Source: JBFJVD01 sp041624375 (GTDB lineage Bacteria > Chloroflexota > Anaerolineae > Anaerolineales > E44-bin32). Taken from it: 5,191 nt of DNA. Under the pieces are notes generated by a model, which was not told the DNA's origin, did no database searches, and saw only the letters and a program-made list of their open reading frames with translations. Every line of letters starts with the position of its first letter. The stretch's first letter is position 1. The position numbers and the translations under genes are program-made. This document shows, in pieces, positions 1-5,191 of the stretch. The stretch covers positions 1 through 5,191 of the forward strand of contig JBFJVD010000211.1 of the NCBI GenBank assembly GCA_041624375.1. The letters run 5' to 3'.

Positions 1-95
1 ATCCGAATGAATGCCTACAGCCGACGAAGCGGAGCCGATCCTACCCAGGCGACGCAGCCCGGCGGGCCGCCCCTGCTGATTCCCCCCGGCCGCAA

Positions 96-117
96 CCGAC
101 CGCAGCGTGCGGTTCGG
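96..117 (-). terminator. GC-rich hairpin just downstream of the regulator gene (weak terminator candidate)
   Basis: Positions 96-104 (CCGACCGCA) and 108-117 (TGCGGTTCGG) form a stem with a 3-nt GCG loop: six perfect pairs, one bulged base, then three more pairs. It lies 7 bases beyond the stop codon of the minus-strand regulator, where a transcript end would be expected. No T-run follows on the minus strand, so it is not a classical intrinsic terminator. It could be a Rho-dependent 3' end, an RNA-stabilising hairpin, or chance in GC-rich DNA. The rest of 1-123 shows nothing I can support as a gene. Confidence 0.3.
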
Positions 118-123
118 CGGCGC

Positions 124-3045
124 CTACCACTCGATCAGTTTCCAGATTTCCGGCTCGTAGTCGCGCTCCTCCGTGCCGATTTCGGTGAAGATGCCGGCCG
201 CTTGCTTGAGAAGCGGCATGGCCTCCTCCGTCCGGCCATCGGCATGGAGCAGATCCGCCATGTTGCTCAAAAGCGCCGCCTCACGATGCCGGTCCCCGTG
301 TGAGCGGCTCAGGTCGAGGGCCTGCTGGGCATATTCGAAGGCCTGCCCATGCTTGCCCGAATCTCCCAATGCCAGCGCCATGTTGTTCAGCGCAGCCGCC
401 CGGACGGACGGATCGCCCAAAGCTTCGGCAAAGGTCAGGCTGGCGCGCAGCTGTTTCTCAGCCTCCTCGGGATCGCCGCGACCTCGGGCGAGGATGCCGA
501 GGATGTTGTGGATCTGGGCAAGTGCCTCGGGATCCTCCGAGTCGGCTGCCAGCTTCAGGGCTTTGCGGGCGAGCGACTGCGCCTGGCGCGGCTCCCCTGC
601 CTGATGGCGCGTCAGGCTCCACTCGCCAAGAATCTGGGCACGCGCATGGACCGGGCCCTTTTCGCCAAGCACTTCCAGGGCCGCTTCGAAATGACTTCCG
701 GCCTGATCCCAGTCACCGCGGCGATGATAGACGCCCCCCAGCTTCCGCTCCAACCGGGACGTCTCCGGCGCATCGAGGTAGGCGGCCGCCGCCTGGTAGC
801 TGGCCAGCGCCTGGCCGTAGTCGCCCTCGAGCGTCTGCAGGTCGCCGATGGCCTCGTGCAGTCCGGCCAGGTCCTCATGCCCGTGCGTCAGCGCTTCCAT
901 GTAGTAGGCCAGCGCTTCGCGGTTGGCGAACAGCCCGCGGGCGTGATCGCCGGCGCGGACGTAGAAGTCTGCCGCTTCAGCCTGATCCCCGGCCATGGCG
1001 TAGTGATGGGCAAGGCGGCCGGCGACTGAATCCACCCGCGTCCGCCCGGCGCTGCGGATCAGGGCCTCGGCGACCCGCCGGTGCAGCAGGCGCCGCCGGG
1101 CCTGCGTGAGGCCTTCGAGGACCACCGCGCGCAGCTGCTCATGTTTGAAGTCGTAGACTGGGCCACGCGGGCCGGCCGCCTCCCCCACCTCGGCGATCAG
1201 CCCGGCCGCCAGCAAGGATTCGAGGCCGCCGACGGTTTCCTCCTCACCCCGGCCGCTGGCCTGACGCAGCACGTCAAATTCGAACGAGCGACCGATGACG
1301 GCGGCGGCGCCGAGCAGCTGCGACTCGGCCTCGCCTACCTTGTTTAATTGAGATTCCAGCAAGGCGCGAACGCCGCCAGGGATCCCCCAATCCTCTTCAA
1401 CGCCGTTCACACGCCCGTTCTCGAGCGCAGCCAGGTATTCGGCAATGAACAGTGGCAGACCTTCCGTATGTGAGAAGAGTCTTCCACCGACCTTGGCGGG
1501 AAGCTCCGCTCCTGATTCCTCCAGCAGGCGAATCAAGTCGGCGACCTGCTCGCGGTTCAACCGGGATAGCTGCAGCTGCGTTCCAGTTCCGGCCTGGCCC
1601 ACCTGCCCGGTCCAGCTGCGGAGGTCGGGAGCGTCCAGCGCGTTCCCGTTACGCCAGGTCGCCAGCAGAAAGATCCGGGAGCCGTGCAGGCGCCGTACGA
1701 GGTAGCTGAACAGCTCCCGGGTGGCTTCATCGGCCCAGTGCAGGTTGTCGATCAGGAATACGGCCGGGCCGTTGGGCGAGTCCATCGCCTGGAAGATGCG
1801 CCGCAGCGCCTCGAAGAAACGGCTTTGCGCGCCGGGGCTGTCGAGCGGCGGCAGGGGCGGCCCGTCGGGCAGGTTAGGCGCCAGATCGGGGAGCAGGCGG
1901 GCCGCTTCGGCGAGCGTCCCTTCGGGAAGCTCGTGCCACCAGGCCTCATCATGGGACTCAAAGACCGAGCGCAGGGCGTCCGTGAGGGCGCCATAGGCGA
2001 GGTCGGCTTCCTCCTCATAGCAGCGCGCAGCGGCGATGCGCACGCCGCGTTCAGCCAGCAGCGCCGCGAATTCCTCCGTGAGCCGAGTCTTGCCAACACC
2101 GGCTTCGCCTTCAACCAGGACGAAGCGACCGTCTTTGGCGACGCGCTGATACTGGGTCCAGAGAGATTCCAGATCCGCCTCCCGGCCGACAAGCGGCAAT
2201 CTGCCGCGGAGCGAGGCGGCGCCGGGTGGTTCAGCCGCCACCGGGACGACCGGCAGCAGGTCACGGGATTGGGCAGCGCCCGCGAACTCGTCCTCACGAA
2301 TCCGCTCATAGAGCTCGGTGGTCTCTTCGAGCGGCGCCACGCCCAGCTCCTCCTGAAGCACGCGCACAGCCTCGCGGTACTGCTGGAGCGCGGCGCTGCG
2401 ATCGCCGCGCAAAGCGTACAGCTCCATCAGGTTGCGGTGGGCGGTCTCGTTCAACGAGTCGAGCGCGATCAGCTGGCCGGCGCTCTCGATCGCTTCGTCC
2501 AACCGCCCCTGGGCGGCACGGGCGCGCGTCAACTGCTCCAGTGCGCGCGTGTGGCCCCGGCGGTAGCTCTCAGCCTGAAAGAGCTGCCATTCGTCGAACG
2601 CCGGGCTGTCTCGCAAGGTGAAGCCGGCCATAAAATCGTCATGATGGAGCGCCGCTGCTTCCTCAAGCCAACCCAGGCAGCGCTGGCAGCCATCTGGGCC
2701 ATCATGATCATGCCGCTCTACCCGGCGCAAGAGATCCTGGAATTTCAGGACGTCAAGCGCGAAGCCGTCGGCCTGCGAGAGGTCCACCGTTGCCCGGCCG
2801 GCGCGCAGCCACCCCTCACCGAGCGCGCGGTTGAGCGTGGAGAGAGTCCGCCGCAGCGCCGCCCGCGCTCGGCTCTGATCCGATTCAGGCCAGAGCAGCG
2901 CGGCCAGCGTGTCGCGCCCATGCTCCTGACCGGTCACGGCCAGATAAGCCAGGAGCGCGATGGCCTTACGCGTATCGACCTTGATGGGATGCCCGTCCAC
3001 CTTCACCACAGGTGGACCGAGCAGACGGATGCTCAGGCTGGACAA
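124..3045 (-). CDS. SARP/AfsR-like transcriptional regulator: winged helix + BTAD + AAA ATPase + TPR array
   Basis: Probable cytoplasmic one-component regulator that binds DNA through its N-terminus, with an ATPase switch and a TPR sensor or interaction region. Numbering below counts from the longest frame (GTG at 3105). Residues 24-113 are an OmpR/SARP-type winged helix (begins SIRLLGPP; LLAYLAV; AALLWPE; ARAALRRTLSTL). Residues 118-270 are the BTAD domain (HDDFMAGF, FDEWQLF, LQEELGVAPLEET). Residues 303-560 are a P-loop NTPase, with Walker A GEAGVGKT (333-340) and Walker B AVFLIDNLHWAD (448-459). Residues 575-690 look like the helical/winged segment of MalT/AfsR-type STAND proteins. Residues 695-978 hold about seven TPR-like units of roughly 40 residues. 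The protein ends EIWKLIEW, a tail I recall from Chloroflexota relatives. There is no C-terminal LuxR helix. I prefer the TTG at 3045 (973 residues): GAGGA lies 10 nt upstream and the conserved domain starts three residues later. The GTG at 3105 has no clear ribosome site and adds 20 low-complexity residues. Transcribed divergently from the membrane operon. The inducing signal cannot be read from the sequence. Confidence 0.93.
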   Translation of the reverse strand: MSSLSIRLLGPPVVKVDGHPIKVDTRKAIALLAYLAVTGQEHGRDTLAALLWPESDQSRARAALRRTLSTLNRALGEGWLRAGRATVDLSQADGFALDVLKFQDLLRRVERHDHDGPDGCQRCLGWLEEAAALHHDDFMAGFTLRDSPAFDEWQLFQAESYRRGHTRALEQLTRARAAQGRLDEAIESAGQLIALDSLNETAHRNLMELYALRGDRSAALQQYREAVRVLQEELGVAPLEETTELYERIREDEFAGAAQSRDLLPVVPVAAEPPGAASLRGRLPLVGREADLESLWTQYQRVAKDGRFVLVEGEAGVGKTRLTEEFAALLAERGVRIAAARCYEEEADLAYGALTDALRSVFESHDEAWWHELPEGTLAEAARLLPDLAPNLPDGPPLPPLDSPGAQSRFFEALRRIFQAMDSPNGPAVFLIDNLHWADEATRELFSYLVRRLHGSRIFLLATWRNGNALDAPDLRSWTGQVGQAGTGTQLQLSRLNREQVADLIRLLEESGAELPAKVGGRLFSHTEGLPLFIAEYLAALENGRVNGVEEDWGIPGGVRALLESQLNKVGEAESQLLGAAAVIGRSFEFDVLRQASGRGEEETVGGLESLLAAGLIAEVGEAAGPRGPVYDFKHEQLRAVVLEGLTQARRRLLHRRVAEALIRSAGRTRVDSVAGRLAHHYAMAGDQAEAADFYVRAGDHARGLFANREALAYYMEALTHGHEDLAGLHEAIGDLQTLEGDYGQALASYQAAAAYLDAPETSRLERKLGGVYHRRGDWDQAGSHFEAALEVLGEKGPVHARAQILGEWSLTRHQAGEPRQAQSLARKALKLAADSEDPEALAQIHNILGILARGRGDPEEAEKQLRASLTFAEALGDPSVRAAALNNMALALGDSGKHGQAFEYAQQALDLSRSHGDRHREAALLSNMADLLHADGRTEEAMPLLKQAAGIFTEIGTEERDYEPEIWKLIEW

Positions 3046-3055
3046 TGGGCCGGGT

Positions 3056-3060
3056 TCCTC
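3056..3060 (-). promoter_or_regulatory. Ribosome binding site GAGGA that favours the TTG start at 3045
   Basis: On the minus strand GAGGA stands 10 nt before the TTG at 3045. The 20 nt before the competing GTG at 3105 contain no comparable purine-rich site. Together with the position of the conserved winged-helix domain, this decides in favour of the shorter protein. Confidence 0.5.
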
Positions 3061-3096
3061 ACGATTGCATCGGCTGGCGCACGAACCGTCCGACCC

Positions 3097-3102
3097 ATTG
3101 TA
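3097..3102 (-). promoter_or_regulatory. Candidate -10 box (TACAAT) for the regulator gene
   Basis: On the minus strand TACAAT differs from TATAAT at one position. Transcription would start near 3090, giving a leader of about 45 nt to the TTG at 3045. No good -35 hexamer is visible 16-18 nt upstream. If this box is real it lies inside the longer reading frame and would exclude the GTG at 3105 as the start. Six-base matches are common, so confidence is modest. Confidence 0.35.
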
Positions 3103-3141
3103 CACCGCTCGCGCTACGGAGGGTTGGGCCCCTGAGATTTC

Positions 3142-3159
3142 GTAACGCTCCGGTCACGC
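3142..3159 (+). promoter_or_regulatory. Putative SARP-type operator: two heptad direct repeats, 11-bp period
   Basis: GTAACGC at 3142-3148 and GTCACGC at 3153-3159 match at six of seven positions and repeat with an 11-bp period, so both lie on the same face of the helix. Exactly 8 bp separate the second heptad from TACACT at 3168-3173. Known SARP activators (ActII-ORF4, DnrI) bind heptad direct repeats 11 bp apart with the last one 8 bp from the -10, covering the -35 region. The divergent gene encodes a SARP-type winged helix, so it is the natural candidate ligand. The site could also serve autoregulation, being about 40 bp upstream of the regulator's candidate -10. That the regulator binds here is inferred from geometry and neighbourhood. 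PhoP-type boxes share the same 11-bp layout and are an alternative. Confidence 0.55.
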
Positions 3160-3167
3160 CGGTTCCC

Positions 3168-3173
3168 TACACT
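3168..3173 (+). promoter_or_regulatory. Candidate -10 box (TACACT) of the membrane-protein operon
   Basis: TACACT matches TATAAT at four of six positions. The -35 region at the usual 16-18 bp spacing (around 3144-3151) has no TTGACA-like sequence and is instead occupied by the heptad repeats, as in activator-dependent promoters. Transcription would begin near 3180, giving a leader of about 40 nt that contains the GAGGA site at 3208-3212. Confidence 0.45.
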
Positions 3174-3220
3174 TTGTCTGAAACAGGATCAGCCACCCTG
3201 GAGCGCTGAGGATCTACGGC

Positions 3221-3715
3221 ATGTATCGCTGGCTCATCTTCCTGCATCTGGTCGGCGCGTTTGGCTTCATGCTCGGCCACGGCGCGACCGTCAACATCAT
3301 GTTCCGGCTGCGGCAGGAAAAGGAAGTGGCTCAGGTTCGGGCCTTAATCGAGCTGGGACGATCCCGCTGGGTGCAGCTGGTCTCCTGGATCTCGTTTCTG
3401 CTGCTGCTGGCGAGCGGCATCACGATGGGTTTCCTGGGCGGCTGGTGGGGCGAAGGCTGGATCTGGACGTCGCTCGGGATTCTGGTCGTGTTGATCCTCT
3501 CTATGGGGTACTTCGGGCGCGGCTACATCGATCCGATCCTCAACGCGCTCGGGCTGCCGCAGTACGAGGGGCAAGAGCCAACCACCGAAGCCCAAACCCT
3601 CAGCGAGGATGAGCTGCAGGCCCTGCTCCAGGCCGGGCGACCCTGGCTGCTCACCATCTCCGGCGTGCTTGGCTGGGCGCTGGTCTTGTGGTTGATGATG
3701 TTCAAACCCTTCTGA
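3221..3715 (+). CDS. Small four-helix integral membrane protein, DUF2269-like
   Basis: Unknown function; the pattern resembles DUF2269-type predicted integral membrane proteins, judged from memory rather than a search. The 164 residues contain about four membrane helices: 4-24, 50-72, 80-98 and 142-160. Between helices 1 and 2 is a charged loop (29-49, RLRQEKE). An acidic, glutamine-rich linker (115-137) precedes helix 4. Helix 1 holds H9 and H20 in 'FLH' and 'GHGA', eleven residues apart and therefore on one helix face. An aromatic patch with W75, W76, W80 and W82 lies between helices 2 and 3. No cleavable signal peptide is evident; helix 1 is probably a signal anchor. The ATG at 3221 has GAGGA at 3208-3212, 8 nt upstream. 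It is the first gene of the operon, directly behind the putative operator. The partial gene at 5107 is a paralogue, with 14 of 28 N-terminal residues identical. The paired histidines could bind haem or metal, as in other small cytochrome-like membrane proteins, but nothing here proves it. Confidence 0.85.
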   Translation: MYRWLIFLHLVGAFGFMLGHGATVNIMFRLRQEKEVAQVRALIELGRSRWVQLVSWISFLLLLASGITMGFLGGWWGEGWIWTSLGILVVLILSMGYFGRGYIDPILNALGLPQYEGQEPTTEAQTLSEDELQALLQAGRPWLLTISGVLGWALVLWLMMFKPF

Positions 3716-3726
3716 TCGCAGAAGGG
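3707..3726 (+). terminator. Perfect 8-bp hairpin spanning a stop codon (attenuator or processing candidate)
   Basis: CCCTTCTG (3707-3714), loop ATCG and CAGAAGGG (3719-3726) form a perfect 8-bp stem with a tetraloop. The stop codon of the first membrane gene (3713-3715) lies in the stem and loop. A short TTTT follows at 3733-3736, six bases beyond the stem, too distant and too short for a strong intrinsic terminator. It more likely gives partial termination or protects the upstream message from exonucleases, so that the small protein is made in excess over the downstream gene. The next ribosome site (GAGG, 3745-3748) is outside the stem. Confidence 0.45.
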
Positions 3727-3755
3727 CTCAGATTTTGCGCGAGTGAGGCGCGACA

Positions 3756-5087
3756 ATGGAAACCAACCTCCAGCTCGACGTCCGAAAACGCGTTTCGCGA
3801 TCGGTGGATCTCAACCGGGTTCCGCTGGCCATTGTGGCGGGCGCCATGGCCGGTCTCTTTGCCGGCATTCCTGCCCGGGTGGCGATGCGGGCGGTGGCCG
3901 TCTATGGCGGCATGCAGCCCAGCTTCAGCATCGGCGGCACCATGGGCATCCTCATCGTCGGCCTGATCATGGGCGCGCCGCTGGGTGCGCTGTATCTGGC
4001 TGCGGAAGGGTTCCTGCCCCGCCGCCGGTGGCTGCGCGGGGCGCTGTTCGGGCTGCTGCTCTTCCTGCTGCAGATCGCCATCCTCAGTCTTTTCATGGAC
4101 TTCCAGGAAGCCGCCGAAGGTGAAATCGGTTCGCTCGGCGTCCTGAACGCGTTTCTGATCTTTGCGCCCGTGCCGGCCTTCTTCGGGGTTTCGACCGAGC
4201 TGGCGTTGGGTTGGCTGGAAGCGGACACCTCCGAGCGAACCCCGCGCCTCGTCGGCGCGGGCTGGATCGTGCTCCTGATCCTGGCTGCCGGATTTACCGT
4301 GTCCGGGCTGGGTTCACTCATGGACATGGGCGTGGTCATCCCCAGGTCGTTCGTGATGGCCTATCACCGAGTCGGCCTGAACTACAACACCTCCCGATTG
4401 CTGCATCGTGCGCTCGTCGGCGGATTCGGGGTGGCCTACGCCGGCCTGGCCTTATGGATGTTCTGGCGCGGTTCGCAGCGCTTCATGCCCAAGTTCGCCG
4501 CCCTGACGCTGTTGGCGCTGGCGGCAGGCTTCTTCCACACCCATTCATTCGAACCCATGGTGGCTTCCCAGCCTGCAGTGATGGACTATGTCTACGGATC
4601 ACTTCGCTGGATCGGGTTTGGCTCACTCTTGTTCCTGCTTTACCTGTACCCGGACGGGCGCTTCGCCTACCGCTGGATGTTCCCGGTAGCGGCGGCGTGG
4701 TTGGCCTGGCTGTTCCTGTGGTTTATTCCCGTCCCGGGCGGCGCGTTCGCCGCCGTTCGTGCCTGGCCGGAACCCTTGCTGGCGCTGGTGACCCTGGGAG
4801 GCCTGGCGACTGGCATTGTGGCCCTGATTCAACGGCACCGGACTGTTGCCGATCCGTCCACCCGTCGTCCGATCCGGGCGCTGCTCACCGCCGCCGCAGT
4901 TGCCGTCGGCGGCCTGGCGCTTCTCTGGACCTGGGCGCTGGCCGGTGGCGAGGCGCGCGCCTGGACCGCCGTAGGCTTTGAGGGCCTGTTCGCCTTTGGC
5001 CCCTATCTGCTGCCCTGGCTGTTGCTCCCGCTGGCGATCAGCCGGGCGATGCGGCGCGACCAGCTTTGGGGCGCGAGCACGGGCTAA
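3756..5087 (+). CDS. Large polytopic membrane protein (about 12 helices) of unknown function
   Basis: I do not recognise a named family over the full 443 residues. Hydrophobic segments lie near 23-45, 61-84, 92-113, 129-152, 168-190, 222-238, 246-262, 280-299, 305-327, 338-359, 374-396 and 407-429, so it sits in the cytoplasmic membrane. The N-terminal half has a small-residue-rich first helix ending in 'ARVAMRAVAV', then 'FSIGGTMGILIVG' and a basic turn 'LPRRRW' (87-92). This pattern recalls uncharacterised Chloroflexota and actinobacterial membrane proteins. The C-terminal half contains 'LRWIGFGSLLFLLYLYPDGRF' in part (the LYPDGRF motif at 297-303), which I associate with the membrane input region of Chloroflexota sensor kinases; no kinase, transporter ATPase or catalytic domain follows. 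Potential ligands near a membrane face include H261 and H263 in 'FFHTHSF'. The ATG at 3756 has GAGG 7 nt upstream. It starts 40 nt after the first membrane gene and stops 19 nt before the second, so co-transcription is likely. A sensor, carrier or complex scaffold are all possible. Confidence 0.85.
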   Translation: METNLQLDVRKRVSRSVDLNRVPLAIVAGAMAGLFAGIPARVAMRAVAVYGGMQPSFSIGGTMGILIVGLIMGAPLGALYLAAEGFLPRRRWLRGALFGLLLFLLQIAILSLFMDFQEAAEGEIGSLGVLNAFLIFAPVPAFFGVSTELALGWLEADTSERTPRLVGAGWIVLLILAAGFTVSGLGSLMDMGVVIPRSFVMAYHRVGLNYNTSRLLHRALVGGFGVAYAGLALWMFWRGSQRFMPKFAALTLLALAAGFFHTHSFEPMVASQPAVMDYVYGSLRWIGFGSLLFLLYLYPDGRFAYRWMFPVAAAWLAWLFLWFIPVPGGAFAAVRAWPEPLLALVTLGGLATGIVALIQRHRTVADPSTRRPIRALLTAAAVAVGGLALLWTWALAGGEARAWTAVGFEGLFAFGPYLLPWLLLPLAISRAMRRDQLWGASTG

Positions 5088-5106
5088 CGTCTGGAGGGCA
5101 AGCTGC

Positions 5107-5191
5107 ATGTATCCCTGGATCCTCTTCCTCCACGTGCTAAGCGGCTTCATCTTCATGATGTCCCATGGCGCTGCAGCGATCATCGCCTTTC
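5107..5191 (+). CDS. Partial: second DUF2269-like small membrane protein, paralogue of the 3221-3715 gene
   Basis: Only the first 28 codons are inside the window; the frame is still open at the edge. The residues start MYPWILFLHVLSGF and continue with 'FMMSHGAAAIIAF'. Aligned without gaps to the protein encoded at 3221-3715, 14 of 28 residues are identical, including M1, Y2, W4, F7, L8, H9, F14, F16, M17, H20, G21 and A22. It should therefore be a membrane protein of about the same size, with its first helix at 4-24 and the same two histidines. A strong GGAGGG at 5093-5098 lies 8 nt before the ATG. The 19-nt gap after the 12-helix gene places it in the same operon. Its length and completeness beyond the window cannot be judged. 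Confidence 0.8.
   Translation, partial: MYPWILFLHVLSGFIFMMSHGAAAIIAF

Noticed and set aside
7..303. Plus-strand open frame of 98 codons at the left edge
   Set aside because: More than half overlaps the regulator's 3' end in antisense, the rest is proline- and arginine-rich low-complexity sequence, and no ribosome site is visible in the few bases before it.
300..1109. Further plus-strand frames of 226 and 269 codons over the TPR region
   Set aside because: They overlap each other and are antisense to clear TPR-coding sequence; the translations are Arg/Pro/Gly-rich with no domain.
1684..3135. Plus-strand open frame of 483 codons antisense to the regulator
   Set aside because: It lies almost wholly inside a strong BTAD-AAA-TPR coding sequence, has no recognisable domain and has a composition typical of the reverse frame of GC-rich genes. 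Its length reflects scarcity of stop codons.
3131..3137. Possible third heptad 11 bp upstream of the two direct repeats
   Set aside because: CCTGAGA matches the GTNACGC pattern at only one defined position, so the operator is called with two heptads.
4211..4981. 256-codon frame in another plus frame inside the 12-helix gene
   Set aside because: Shadow of the polytopic gene: Arg/Pro/Gly-rich translation without hydrophobic segments, while the main frame shows regular membrane helices.
4623..5183. Minus-strand frame of 186 codons over the 3' part of the operon
   Set aside because: Antisense to two supported membrane genes and rich in Gln, Arg, Pro and Gly; no ribosome site or domain seen.
1..5191. 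CRISPR arrays, tRNA or rRNA genes, insertion sequences, phage or toxin-antitoxin genes
   Set aside because: I found no regularly spaced repeats, cloverleaf, rRNA motif, transposase or terminal inverted repeats. Codon and base composition look even across all genes, with no sign of recent transfer.

Overview
The window is about 65% G+C by eye and reads as an intact bacterial chromosomal segment. The gene families point to Chloroflexota, probably an Anaerolineae-like lineage. This rests on my memory of the families: a large BTAD + AAA + TPR regulator without a C-terminal LuxR helix, a polytopic protein with an 'LYPDGRF' motif, and small DUF2269-like membrane proteins. There is no rRNA or marker gene, so the assignment is an inference.

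Layout. Positions 1-123 are non-coding as far as I can see and lie downstream of the first gene; they hold only a GC-rich hairpin. Positions 124-3045 (minus strand; up to 3105 if a GTG start is used) encode a one-component regulator of about 973 residues. It has an N-terminal winged helix and BTAD domain (SARP/AfsR-like), a P-loop ATPase and a long C-terminal TPR array. A divergent control region lies between about 3046 and 3220. On the plus strand follow three tightly spaced genes: a 164-residue four-helix membrane protein (3221-3715), a 443-residue protein with about 12 membrane helices (3756-5087), and the start of a second small membrane protein (5107 to the window edge). That last one is a paralogue of the first: 14 of its 28 visible residues are identical.

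How the parts may work together. The most notable signal is in the divergent region. Two heptads, GTAACGC and GTCACGC, are repeated in direct orientation with an 11-bp period, and the second ends exactly 8 bp before a -10-like TACACT. This is the geometry known for SARP-activated promoters, where the regulator replaces a poor -35 element. The neighbouring regulator carries just this kind of DNA-binding domain. The simplest model is that it activates the membrane operon and perhaps controls itself. The operon's biochemical function is unknown. The two small paralogues flanking a large polytopic protein suggest a membrane complex, possibly metal- or haem-binding given two histidines kept in both small proteins, but that is speculation.

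The many long open frames antisense to the regulator and membrane genes are treated as shadows caused by high G+C.
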